Positions 1-8,929 of a stretch of 64,000 nucleotides of DNA are shown here, piece after piece; position 1 is the stretch's first letter; each line of letters opens with the position of its first letter. Source of the DNA: Chitinophagaceae bacterium PMP191F (lineage in GTDB: Bacteria; Bacteroidota; Bacteroidia; Chitinophagales; Chitinophagaceae); assembly GCA_001302245.1 (NCBI GenBank), contig LGYU01000027.1, forward strand, positions 38,276 to 102,275, read 5' to 3'. The notes beneath the pieces were generated by a model. That model saw only the letters and a list, made by a program, of their open reading frames with translations, ran no database searches and was not told the DNA's origin. A program made the translations under genes and the position numbers.

Positions 1-1
1 A

Positions 2-142
2 CTGGTTCCTTATATGGACAAGTTACCTGCTGCCCTGAAGGATTCTTTTCTGAATGAGTATACAGCAACACTGACAAAAGCATTGCCCGGCTCACCGGTT
101 TTTTACCCGTTCAATAGAACGCTTATGGTGGCCACCTTCTAA
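2..142 (+). CDS. C-terminal end of a probable SAM-dependent methyltransferase
   Basis: An open frame enters from the left edge and ends with TAA at 140-142. The 46 visible residues include the tail motif FYPFNRTLMVATF. That pattern resembles the last strand of trans-aconitate 2-methyltransferase-like (Tam) enzymes, which end in a similar FPF-R-LF-VA block. The SAM-binding core lies outside the window, so the assignment rests on the tail alone. The gene converges on the molybdoenzyme gene and the two stop regions overlap by four bases. Other class I methyltransferases remain possible. Confidence 0.5.
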   Translation: MVPYMDKLPAALKDSFLNEYTATLTKALPGSPVFYPFNRTLMVATF

Positions 143-2466
143 TCCGTATGTTTCCGGATCTTTAGTATCACCAGTTTGGACGTGGGGGTGTTGCTTTTAT
201 CTGCTACACTGTCAATAGGTACCAGTACATTGGTTTCGGGAAAATAGGTAGCTGTACAACCTTCCGGAATAGGATAGGGTACAACGATGAATTTCCGGGC
301 TACCCGTTCAATGCCATTGTGATAATTAAAAAGATCTACCACATCCTCCTGCTGAAGCTGGTGTTTGTTCATGTCTGCCTGGTTCATCAGTATTACACGC
401 CGTTCATTGTAAATACCACGATAGCGATCGTTTAATCCATAAATGGTAGTATTGAACTGATCGTGACTGCGTATGGTTATCATCAGCAGCTCATCTGTAG
501 CAAGACTGATATAATGTGGTGTGGCAATATTGAAATGTGCCTTCTTCTCAGGAGTATCAAACCAGCCTTCGCGGTTGCAGTTGGGCAGATAAAAACCACC
601 GGGCATACGAACACGCTCATTGTATTGATCAAAACCGGGTATGGTGCGTTCAATATCATTACGGATATGATCGTAATGCTGCATATACCGATCCCAGTTG
701 ATGGTGCTGTGATGCCCCAGTGTTGCCTTTGCCATGCGGCAGATGATGACAGGTTCGCTCAGCAGATGTTCTGATATGGGAGCAAGCACACCTTTGGAAG
801 ATTGTATAACCCCCATGGAATTTTCGCAGGAAACAAACTGATCCTCATTGTTCATAGTGTCTTTATCGCTACGTCCCAGACAAGGTAATATCAGGGCTTC
901 CTTTCCATGTATCAGGTGACTGCGGTTGAGTTTGGTAGATACATGCACTGTAAGTAAACAGTTTTGCAATGCCGCAGCAGTATAAAGCGTATCCGGGGTA
1001 GCGGAAAGAAAATTACCACCCATGCCAATAAACACTTTTCCCTTGCCTGCATGCATGGCCTTGATGGCAGCCACTACATCCCAACCGTGATGACGGGGAG
1101 GCATAAAATGAAAATTCTTTTCAATCCTGTCCAGGAATGCTTCAGAGGGCTGTTCATAAATACCCATGGTACGGTCACCCTGTACATTGCTGTGTCCGCG
1201 AACAGGACAGGTACCAGCACCGGGTTTGCCGATGCTGCCTTTCAGTAATAACAGGTTTACAATTTCCTTGATGGTATCTACTGCATTTTTGTGTTGTGTT
1301 AAACCCATGGCCCAGCAGGTAATGATCCTGTTCTTGTTTTGCAGCATACGTGCTGTTTCTTCTATCTGCGCCATCCCTATACCGGAAGCTTTTACCAGTG
1401 TTGGCAGATCCTGTTGCTGCAGGTGTTGGATAAACGCTTCATAACCGGCCGTATTTTTTTGAATAAATGCCTGGTCAAACACGGTACCCGGCGAGGCCTG
1501 CTCTGCGCGCAACAGTAATATTTCGATGGCCTGCAGCAACGCCATGTCACCATTGATCTTTACCTGCAGAAAAATATCTGTTAGTGCAGTATCCATGCCC
1601 AGGAAACCTTTTACCTGCTGCGGGTTGTTGAAACCCATTAAACCGGTTTCAGGCAGCGGATTTACAGAGATGATCACAGCGCCGTTGGCCTTTGCTTTTT
1701 GCAAAGCAGACAGCATGCGCGGATGATTGGTGCCCGGGTTTTGTCCCAGTATGATGATCACTTCTGCTTCATACAGGTCTTCCAGTTTTACAGATCCTTT
1801 ACCAATACCCAGCGATTCACCCAGGGCCACACCACTGCTTTCATGACACATATTACTGCAATCGGGCAGGTTATTGGTGCCGTATGCCCTTACAAATAAC
1901 TGGTATAAAAAAGCGGCTTCATTACTGGTGCGTCCGGATGTATAAAAGATCGCTTCATCGGGCGATGCAAGACTGTTTAATGAATGGGCTATTTTATCAA
2001 CTGCTTCATCCCAGGAAATGGGTTGATAGTGTGTTGCACCTTCGGGCAGGTACATGGGTTGGGCAACACGTCCTTTGCGACCTATTTCAAAATCGGTAAG
2101 TGCAGCCAGTTCCTGTATGGAATGTTCAGAAAAAAAATCGGGCGTAAGTTTTTTGGCAGTAGCTTCTTCTGCAATGGCCTTAGCACCATTTTCGCAATAT
2201 TCAGCAATACCGCTGCGCTCATCATCCGGGTCGGGCCATGCACAACTGGGACAATCAAAACCTCCTTTCTGGTTCAGATGGTGCAATGCCTTTAATCCGC
2301 GAAAAACACCTGCTTCACCAAATACCTGTTTAAAACTGGAAAGAATGGCTGGTACTCCGGCGGCGGCTTTTTTTACACTGCCCAGTTTCAGCCCTGAAAA
2401 TCTTTCAGGATTTTCTGCGCCAGGAATGGGAGATGTTTCATTGCTCATACTGCAACATTTAAACAT
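139..2466 (-). CDS. FdhF/YdeP family molybdopterin oxidoreductase
   Basis: A cytoplasmic molybdenum oxidoreductase of 775 residues, related to the formate dehydrogenase alpha subunit and E. coli YdeP. The N-terminal motif GFDCPSCAWPDP (residues 69-80, Cys72 and Cys75) and CENGAKA near 91 are hallmarks of the YdeP branch, and CSNMCHESSG (203-212) lies at the cofactor region. The C-terminal molydopterin-dinucleotide-binding domain is present (IRSHDQFNTT, NERRVILMN). There is no Tat or Sec signal. Length is normal for the family. A second in-frame ATG at 2448 (MSNET) could be the real start. It lies 19 bp downstream of fdhD in the same direction, so the two are probably one operon. The physiological substrate is unknown: YdeP-type proteins are linked to acid resistance in enterics, and formate oxidation is not shown. 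Confidence 0.88.
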   Translation of the reverse strand: MFKCCSMSNETSPIPGAENPERFSGLKLGSVKKAAAGVPAILSSFKQVFGEAGVFRGLKALHHLNQKGGFDCPSCAWPDPDDERSGIAEYCENGAKAIAEEATAKKLTPDFFSEHSIQELAALTDFEIGRKGRVAQPMYLPEGATHYQPISWDEAVDKIAHSLNSLASPDEAIFYTSGRTSNEAAFLYQLFVRAYGTNNLPDCSNMCHESSGVALGESLGIGKGSVKLEDLYEAEVIIILGQNPGTNHPRMLSALQKAKANGAVIISVNPLPETGLMGFNNPQQVKGFLGMDTALTDIFLQVKINGDMALLQAIEILLLRAEQASPGTVFDQAFIQKNTAGYEAFIQHLQQQDLPTLVKASGIGMAQIEETARMLQNKNRIITCWAMGLTQHKNAVDTIKEIVNLLLLKGSIGKPGAGTCPVRGHSNVQGDRTMGIYEQPSEAFLDRIEKNFHFMPPRHHGWDVVAAIKAMHAGKGKVFIGMGGNFLSATPDTLYTAAALQNCLLTVHVSTKLNRSHLIHGKEALILPCLGRSDKDTMNNEDQFVSCENSMGVIQSSKGVLAPISEHLLSEPVIICRMAKATLGHHSTINWDRYMQHYDHIRNDIERTIPGFDQYNERVRMPGGFYLPNCNREGWFDTPEKKAHFNIATPHYISLATDELLMITIRSHDQFNTTIYGLNDRYRGIYNERRVILMNQADMNKHQLQQEDVVDLFNYHNGIERVARKFIVVPYPIPEGCTATYFPETNVLVPIDSVADKSNTPTSKLVILKIRKHTD

Positions 2467-2485
2467 TAACAGGTAACAGTTCCTA

Positions 2486-3313
2486 TCAGGAAGGTACGTA
2501 TATATTGACCCGCCGGATGCCGGTATAGATATTGAACCGTTGCCGGCGTAAAAAACCGATCAGGGTGATATTGTGTTCAGCAGCCAGCGTTACGGCCAGG
2601 CTGGAAGGCGCACCTACCGCAGCAATGATCCTGATACCGGCCATGGCTGCTTTCTGTACCAGTTCAAAACTGGCCCTGCCGCTCAGCAACAGTATGGTAT
2701 TGCTGACAGGAAGCAGGTTGTTCAACAGGCAATGTCCTATCAATTTATCCAGTGCGTTGTGCCGGCCTACATCCTCACGCAACATTATAAATTCACCATT
2801 GGTGTTGAACAGGGCAGATGCATGTAAACCTCCCGTACTTTCAAAAACAACCTGCTGTTGCTGTAAGGTATCGGTAAGTGTTTCCAATACCTGATCACTA
2901 ACATGCAATTCATCGGTTATATGTGTAAAAGGAGATATTGTTCTGATAGCATCAATACTGGCTTTGCCGCATACCCCGCAACTGGAAGTGGTATAAAAAT
3001 TACGTTCTGCTTTTTGCAATTGGGGTACCATGCCTGGTTGTAAGGTCACAACAATACAATTGTCATCGGCCTGCTGTATGGATTGGATAGCAGCGCTGTT
3101 CTGTATAATACCTTCTGTAAAAAGAAAACCGGCGGCCAGTTCTGCATCATTTCCCGGCGTACGCATGGTAACTGCAATATTTTTTTGTAGCTGCCGGTCA
3201 TATACCAGCCGGATCTCCAGCGGTTCTTCAACAGCCAGTGCATCTTCCTGCTGTACCGCCCGGCCGGCCTGTACCCTGCTGATGGAGAATGTAGCAATCT
3301 GGCTGGATTTCAT
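2486..3313 (-). CDS. fdhD: FdhD, sulfurtransferase for formate dehydrogenase cofactor
   Basis: FdhD transfers sulfur from a cysteine desulfurase to the bis-MGD cofactor of formate-dehydrogenase-type enzymes. The protein carries the paired cysteines in SSCGVCGKASIDAI (Cys112 and Cys115 from the chosen start) and the family blocks ELAAGFLFTEGII, TGGLHASALF and REDVGRHNALDKLIG. A longer frame begins at 3391, but its first 26 residues are hydrophobic and unlike FdhD. ATG at 3313 (MKSSQIATFS) gives 275 residues, the expected size. It is placed directly upstream of the YdeP-like gene, its likely client. Confidence 0.9.
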   Translation of the reverse strand: MKSSQIATFSISRVQAGRAVQQEDALAVEEPLEIRLVYDRQLQKNIAVTMRTPGNDAELAAGFLFTEGIIQNSAAIQSIQQADDNCIVVTLQPGMVPQLQKAERNFYTTSSCGVCGKASIDAIRTISPFTHITDELHVSDQVLETLTDTLQQQQVVFESTGGLHASALFNTNGEFIMLREDVGRHNALDKLIGHCLLNNLLPVSNTILLLSGRASFELVQKAAMAGIRIIAAVGAPSSLAVTLAAEHNITLIGFLRRQRFNIYTGIRRVNIYVPS

Positions 3314-3480
3314 ACCTGTTGTTTGTATAGGAAAGTTAGCAATAAAAGAGCTAAAAAATATTGTTTTAACCAACCTGGTTTCTGGCAGCAAATGATCACT
3401 GGCAATTTTGCTGGTATATTATACTGTATACCTGTTGCTGATGAATACCGGTCTGCAACTTTTCAGCTAAAATAATATCA

Positions 3481-4050
3481 TCAGGCGTTCATGGCGCACA
3501 TTGCCAGCACAGGCACCACCACCGATAACCTGTCGGGTGGAAAATGGGCGCGCAGGGTATGCAATGCCTCATTCATGTGTTTTTCAATTGTGTTGGTGCT
3601 GATATTAAGCCGGGCGGCAATTTCACGGTGTGATAATCCTTCTTCGCGTACCATTCTGTAAATGATACGGCGCTTTTGGGGAAGTGTCTGGATCACACTG
3701 TCATAGTCCTGCAGCATTTCTTTTAGTAGTAACTGGTTGTCTGCAGTACAGGTGGAATCCTGTTGTTGCTGGTAAACAGTATGGCGTAAGGTTTCACGTG
3801 CAGTTTTGCGCACATAATCAATAATGAGATTATGCGCATATTTACGCAGCAATGCTAAAATGGTATGATCGTCCTGAAGAGTTTCCAGCTTTTCCCATAA
3901 CCTGATGTAACATTCCTGTATAATGTCATCGGCAATGGCATTGTCGCGGATGTTGGTCCGTACAAAACTGATCAGGCGATCCTTTGTTGAAAAGTAGATC
4001 TTTTCATACCGTTCTATCAGTGCCTTTTTATGATTGTTGGAAGTTGCCAT
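3481..4050 (-). CDS. ECF-type RNA polymerase sigma factor (FecI-like)
   Basis: Sigma-70 family ECF factor of about 189 residues. Region 2 is visible as DDIIQECYIRLWEKL, and region 4 as LPQKRRIIYRMVREEGLSHR followed by EIAARLNISTNTIEKHM, the helix-turn-helix. ATG at 4050 (MATSNN) is preferred to 4071, which adds seven residues. In Bacteroidota such factors are held by FecR proteins and activated by a SusC/FecA receptor with an STN domain. All three components are here, but the sigma gene is divergent from fecR, whereas the usual order is co-directional sigma-fecR-susC. Confidence 0.9.
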   Translation of the reverse strand: MATSNNHKKALIERYEKIYFSTKDRLISFVRTNIRDNAIADDIIQECYIRLWEKLETLQDDHTILALLRKYAHNLIIDYVRKTARETLRHTVYQQQQDSTCTADNQLLLKEMLQDYDSVIQTLPQKRRIIYRMVREEGLSHREIAARLNISTNTIEKHMNEALHTLRAHFPPDRLSVVVPVLAMCAMNA

Positions 4051-4154
4051 GGAGATTATCAACCCGTGCACTTAATTAAACAGAACAAAGTTGTACATAC
4101 TGTTCTGATATTGTCTGCTACCGGAGAGAATTAATAATTCCTTAATTGAATGCA

Positions 4155-4182
4155 TTGTTGCATTGCACGCCTTGTATACTTG
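4155..4182 (+). promoter_or_regulatory. Possible Bacteroidota promoter for the anti-sigma gene
   Basis: TTG at 4155-4157 is followed after 17 bp by TATACTTG at 4175-4182, one mismatch from the Bacteroidota -7 consensus TAnnTTTG. It points toward fecR and would give a leader of about 130 nt. It lies in the 269-bp region shared with the divergent sigma gene. This is a pattern match only. Confidence 0.35.
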
Positions 4183-4319
4183 TTATCATATATTTTCTGC
4201 ATTTGTTACTTGCTGTTGATACCGTGTTGTATGCTTGTCTGCCTTCTCCAATGTTAAGCCTGTATTAAGTCGTGATTGGGAATAACGGTAAACATCTCTG
4301 GCTTCGTGTAATACTATGT

Positions 4320-5324
4320 ATGATTGAAAAAGAATTATTGCGAAGGTACCTGGATGGTAATTGTACCGCAACAGAGCTCCGGCTTGTTCAGCAATACCTG
4401 GCAACTGACCCGCAGGCAACAGATGTATTGAATGAACTGCTGCATACTTCCTGGGAAGCGGAGGAAACTGCTGTGGTGAGTGAGGAGGAAAGCATGCTGT
4501 TGTTGCAACAACTGCGAGATAAATTATACCCGCAAAGCAATGTTATACCCATACACAGAAAATTTTCCTGGTACCTGTGGCGTGTGGCTGCAGTATTACT
4601 GATCGCCGCATTACCGGTATTGTTCTTTATGCGTAGCCGGCAACCGGTACAGCAGGTTGTACAAGCGGCTAACTGGGACAGCGTGGTGAATACAGGCAAT
4701 GCAGCCATTTATCTTATGCTTCCTGATAGTTCAACAGCCTGGGTAAGTCCTCACAGCCGCCTGTACTGGAATATACACGCTACGGCTGCACAAAGAGCTG
4801 TACGCCTGGAAGGTGAGGCGTTCTTTGATGTAGCGCATGATGCACAGCATCCTTTTATGGTGCATACAGGCAATATCGCTACACATGTACTGGGTACTGC
4901 CTTTAATGTAGAAGCCTATGCCGGTGAAAGTGCCGTAAGAATATCATTGGTACGTGGAAAAGTAGCGATTGAGAAAACAGATCTGCAACAAAGAACACAG
5001 GTAATTGAAACACTGCAACCTGGTGAAATGGTGAACTATCACAAGGCAGATAATAGCATCAGCAAAGAGTTTTTACGGATCAAAGATATTGAGCAATGGA
5101 CAAAAGGCTATCTGGTACTGAACGATGTACTGTTACCGGATGCGCTGGAAAGGATTGCTGCACGCAGTAACATGACCATTATCTGCAGCGATAGAATAAA
5201 GAATAGTAAAAAGCGGGTGACCACTGTTTTCAGAAGTGAAACTACCGTGCAGATGCTGAACATCATCAGCTTTATTACGGGGTGTAAATACAAAACAACC
5301 GCAAAAGGACTGGAAATATTTTAA
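4320..5324 (+). CDS. FecR family anti-sigma factor
   Basis: Inner-membrane anti-sigma factor of 334 residues. The start MIEKELLRRYLDGN is typical of Bacteroidota FecR proteins, and an upstream in-frame ATG at 4272 adds non-conserved sequence. Order: cytoplasmic sigma-binding segment (about 1-80), one transmembrane helix (WRVAAVLLIAALPVLFFM), periplasmic FecR domain (LPDSSTAWVSPHSRLYW, LEGEAFFDVAHDAQHPFMV, HVLGTAFNVEAY), and a C-terminal DUF4974/STN-like module ending YKTTAKGLEIF. It should relay the signal from the STN domain of the SusC encoded 98 bp downstream to the divergent ECF sigma factor. Confidence 0.9.
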   Translation: MIEKELLRRYLDGNCTATELRLVQQYLATDPQATDVLNELLHTSWEAEETAVVSEEESMLLLQQLRDKLYPQSNVIPIHRKFSWYLWRVAAVLLIAALPVLFFMRSRQPVQQVVQAANWDSVVNTGNAAIYLMLPDSSTAWVSPHSRLYWNIHATAAQRAVRLEGEAFFDVAHDAQHPFMVHTGNIATHVLGTAFNVEAYAGESAVRISLVRGKVAIEKTDLQQRTQVIETLQPGEMVNYHKADNSISKEFLRIKDIEQWTKGYLVLNDVLLPDALERIAARSNMTIICSDRIKNSKKRVTTVFRSETTVQMLNIISFITGCKYKTTAKGLEIF

Positions 5325-5349
5325 CGGAATAGCAAAGAGGAAAAAAGAA

Positions 5350-5376
5350 GGCAGGATTGCTGCGAACAACCCTGCC
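5350..5376 (+). promoter_or_regulatory. Stem-loop between fecR and susC
   Basis: GGCAGG (5350-5355) can pair with CCTGCC (5371-5376) in the 98-bp gap between the anti-sigma gene and susC. No T-run follows, so it is not a normal terminator. It could mark mRNA processing or partial attenuation between the poorly and highly expressed genes. Function is inferred from position only. Confidence 0.3.
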
Positions 5377-5422
5377 GAATAAACCTCTTGTACAAGGTTC
5401 ATTAAAAAATCAAAACAAAGTT

Positions 5423-8400
5423 ATGTCGATTCATGCATTGAAAGCAGGAAAAACTACTGCAACGGGACTAAAACTGTTCCCGCCACTGTTAACCGGGCTG
5501 CTTTGCGCCATTTTATTGTGTGGAACCATAACAGGGTTTGCACAGGAGCGTTTCAGCGGGCTGACGGGTAAGATCAATTATTCCGCAACTGCCGCTGATG
5601 CAGCACAATTGATGGAAGCGCTGCAAAGCCAGACCGTGTATGTGTTCTCTTTTGAAAAACCGGTGATGGCATCAGTAAGACTGGGAAATATCCGTTTTGT
5701 AAATAAACCACTGGGAGAAGTGTTGATCTACCTGCAGGACAAACACAATCTCCAGTTTATGGTATCCGGTAAAAATATTGCTGTAAAAAAAGGTTCTAAA
5801 AAAGAAACTGCATCATCAGCAGCCGCACATGCAGGTATGATAACAGGCCGCATCAGTGATGAGCAAAGTAGCGAAGGCATCCCGTCGGTATCTGTAAGTA
5901 TTGCCGGGGTAACTGTGGTGACCGATTCTGCAGGTGTATTTGCTATTAATGCACCAGATGGCAGCAATGCCATGGTGATAAGTTCTATGGGCTATATTAC
6001 CAGAACCATACCTGCGTCTTCCGTGCACAGCCCGCTGAACATTTCCCTGAAAAGAGAGCAGGCGCAACTGGAAAATGTGGTGGTAACTGCCCTGGGTATC
6101 CGTCGTGAAGAAAGATCATTGGGTTATGCTGCACAAACAGTAGGAGAGAAGGCTGTTAAAGATGCAAAGACCAATAACTGGGTAAACGCGTTGTCTGGTA
6201 AAGTGGCTGGCCTTAATATTATGGGTGCCGGTTCTGGCCCGATGGGTTCTTCCCGTATTACACTGCGTGGTGAATCTTCGCTGAACCTTGATAATAACCA
6301 GGCATTGATCGTAATAGATGGTGTTCCTGTAAGTAGCAAGATCACTGGTACCGGTTTTTCTTCGCATTTATCCGCAGACAACCCGGTAGATTATGGTTCC
6401 AATGTATCTGATATCAATCCTGATGATATCGAAAAAATATCTGTATTGAAAGGCCCTGGTGCTACTGCATTGTACGGAAGCCGTGCAGCCGGCGGTGCTA
6501 TCATTATCACTACCAAATCCGGAAGCCGCGATAAAGGACTGGGTATTACCTATAACTTCAATGCCAGCATGGACCAGGTAAACCGCTGGCCCGATTACCA
6601 GTATGAATATGGTGAAGGCCGCGTGGATACTTACTATTCCTATGGCGATAGTCCTGATGGAGCCAATACCAGTACTGCTGCCGGTGGCGGGCGTTCATGG
6701 GGACCTAAGTACAACGGTCAGATGTATTATCAATACAATCCGGCTGCTGTGGATGGTATACCTATCGAACGTACGCCCTGGAAACCGTATAAAAATTCAC
6801 GCACTGGTTATTTCCAGACCGGGCATACAATCTCTAACAGCATTTCAATAGAAGGCGGTAACGATAAAGGAAGTGCACGTTTGTCGTTTACACACATGAA
6901 AAATGAATGGATCATTCCCAATACCGGTTATGAAAGGGTGAATGTGGCTTTGTCTGTAATGCAGAAAATAACAGACAAACTGAAGATCACCGGTAAAGTA
7001 AACTACGCACACAAACAGAGCGATAACCTGCCGATGGCTGGTTACAATAACCAGACGCTGATGTACTTCCTCATCATTGGTACTACTACCAATGTAAAAC
7101 CTGAGTGGCATAAACCTTACTGGATGCCGGGCCTGGAACAGGTACAGCAACGTCGTCCTTTCTATGCAGGTCCTGATAATCCCTACCTGGGCATGTATGA
7201 AATGCTGAACAAAATGAAAAAGAACAGCGTAACAGGAAACATCTCTGCTACGTACGAGTTTTCACCCAAACTGGAACTGATGGTGCGCTCTGGTATTGAT
7301 ATGGGTGTGGAATTCCGCTCACAGCAACGCCCGTTCAGTATGACCAAGTATCCGCGTGGTATGTTCCGTACACAGGATGTGTTCAGCTATGAGATCAATA
7401 CAGATGCCTTGCTGACATACAAGGATAAAATTTCCCCTACCATTCGTTATACAGTATCGGCAGGTGCCAATGCTATGCGCCAGACCTATGATTTTGACGG
7501 TATGTATGCTGATCAGTTATCTCAGCCAGGTGTATACCAGATATCTAACAGTCTTGATCCTGCTGTGGCCGATCCGCAGAGAAGCAAGAAAGCGATCAAT
7601 AGTTTGTATGGCATGGGGCAATTGTCTTTTGATGAAAAAGTGTTCCTGGACTTTACCGGTCGTAATGACTGGTCCAGTACATTGCCTTATGCCAGCTGTT
7701 CATTCTTTTACCCCTCTGTTAGCACCAGCATTATCCTGAGTCAACTGGTACAATTACCTGCTGCCATTTCTTTTGCCAAACTGCGTTTGTCATGGGCACA
7801 GGTAGGTAATGACACCAGGCCTTACCAAACCAGTAAATACTATGATGGTATTTATGGGAACAGTTTTACCAATCCTGCAATTTTATACAATGCCAACCTG
7901 AAGCCTGAGATCACTTCCAGCTATGAAGCAGGCATTGATCTGCGCTTATTTAAAAATCGTGTTGGCATTGATGTGACTGCTTATACCAATAACAGCCGTA
8001 ACCAGATCATTGCTATTCCGCTGGACCCAACATCGGGTTATTACAATAAAATGGTAAATGCAGGATTGATCAACAGCCGTGGTGTGGAAGTAAAGTTAAC
8101 CGGCAAACCAATAGAGAATAAGAACTTCAGTTGGAATGCCACTTTAACATGGTCAATGAACCGCAGCTATGTACGCGAGCTGGCACAAGGCATTACCAGC
8201 CAGGTGATCTTTGCGCATGGTACAGACGTAACAGTTGAAGCAAGGGTAGGAGGCCGTATGGGTGACTTGTATGGAAAAGGGTTCCAGCGTTCACCGGAAG
8301 GAAAGATCATTTACACATCTACCGGTGTACCTGCAGCACTTGATCCTGTAGCCCGTAAATGGGGTAATGCATTTGCAGACTGGAAAGCAGGTTTGCTGAA

Positions 8401-8908
8401 TGAATTTACTTACAAAAATTTCCGTTTCAGCCTGTTGCTCGACGGACAAAAAGGGGGCAACCTGTTTTCACAGACCAATCACAAGAACAACGAGTTTGGT
8501 AATACCAAAATTACACTGGCAGGACGTGAAGGCGGCATCGTAGGTGATGGGGTAGTGCTGCAGGCGGATGGAAAATACCTGGCCAATACAGTAAAGGTGA
8601 ATGCACGTTCTTATTATGAGAACGTATATGCCCGCAGTAATGCAGAGATGAATATTTTCGATGCTTCTTTCTTAAAGATCAGGGAAGTGCGTATTGAATA
8701 TAGTTTGCCACAGGGTTTTCTTAGCAAAATGAAGATCCGTCAAACGCTGATTGCACTGTACGGTCGTGAACTGTTCAATTTTACCAAATTCCCCGGTTTT
8801 GATCCCGAAGGCGGTAACCTGAACAGTGGTACGTTAACTCCGGGTGTTGAACTGGCACAGTTCCCCTCAACCCGTAACATGGGCATTAACCTTACTTTCA
8901 AATTCTAA
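5423..8908 (+). CDS. SusC/RagA TonB-linked outer membrane receptor with STN domain
   Basis: Outer-membrane beta-barrel importer of 1,161 residues from ATG 5423 (MSIHALKAGK); the frame is open further upstream, but that part lacks a signal peptide. After a signal peptide come an STN domain (about residues 35-120, including VYVFSFEKPVMASVRLGN), a carboxypeptidase-regulatory-like domain (ITGRISDEQSSEGIPSVSV), a TonB plug (NALSGKVAGLNIMG, ITLRGESSLNLDNNQALIVI, VLKGPGATALYGSRAAGGAI) and the barrel, ending in NLTFKF. The STN domain marks it as a signal-transducing receptor that talks to FecR. It partners the SusD lipoprotein 21 bp downstream. Substrate is not evident: no glycosidase or protease lies in the cluster. 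Confidence 0.95.
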   Translation: MSIHALKAGKTTATGLKLFPPLLTGLLCAILLCGTITGFAQERFSGLTGKINYSATAADAAQLMEALQSQTVYVFSFEKPVMASVRLGNIRFVNKPLGEVLIYLQDKHNLQFMVSGKNIAVKKGSKKETASSAAAHAGMITGRISDEQSSEGIPSVSVSIAGVTVVTDSAGVFAINAPDGSNAMVISSMGYITRTIPASSVHSPLNISLKREQAQLENVVVTALGIRREERSLGYAAQTVGEKAVKDAKTNNWVNALSGKVAGLNIMGAGSGPMGSSRITLRGESSLNLDNNQALIVIDGVPVSSKITGTGFSSHLSADNPVDYGSNVSDINPDDIEKISVLKGPGATALYGSRAAGGAIIITTKSGSRDKGLGITYNFNASMDQVNRWPDYQYEYGEGRVDTYYSYGDSPDGANTSTAAGGGRSWGPKYNGQMYYQYNPAAVDGIPIERTPWKPYKNSRTGYFQTGHTISNSISIEGGNDKGSARLSFTHMKNEWIIPNTGYERVNVALSVMQKITDKLKITGKVNYAHKQSDNLPMAGYNNQTLMYFLIIGTTTNVKPEWHKPYWMPGLEQVQQRRPFYAGPDNPYLGMYEMLNKMKKNSVTGNISATYEFSPKLELMVRSGIDMGVEFRSQQRPFSMTKYPRGMFRTQDVFSYEINTDALLTYKDKISPTIRYTVSAGANAMRQTYDFDGMYADQLSQPGVYQISNSLDPAVADPQRSKKAINSLYGMGQLSFDEKVFLDFTGRNDWSSTLPYASCSFFYPSVSTSIILSQLVQLPAAISFAKLRLSWAQVGNDTRPYQTSKYYDGIYGNSFTNPAILYNANLKPEITSSYEAGIDLRLFKNRVGIDVTAYTNNSRNQIIAIPLDPTSGYYNKMVNAGLINSRGVEVKLTGKPIENKNFSWNATLTWSMNRSYVRELAQGITSQVIFAHGTDVTVEARVGGRMGDLYGKGFQRSPEGKIIYTSTGVPAALDPVARKWGNAFADWKAGLLNEFTYKNFRFSLLLDGQKGGNLFSQTNHKNNEFGNTKITLAGREGGIVGDGVVLQADGKYLANTVKVNARSYYENVYARSNAEMNIFDASFLKIREVRIEYSLPQGFLSKMKIRQTLIALYGRELFNFTKFPGFDPEGGNLNSGTLTPGVELAQFPSTRNMGINLTFKF

Positions 8909-8929
8909 CTCATTTAAAAGATAAAGATC

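Noticed and set aside
4186..4419. A 77-codon minus-strand ORF overlapping the fecR start
   Set aside because: It overlaps the strong fecR frame and the promoter region, and has no recognisable content.
7464..7739. A 91-codon plus-strand ORF inside susC
   Set aside because: It is an alternate-frame shadow of the SusC barrel, with no start signals or independent content.
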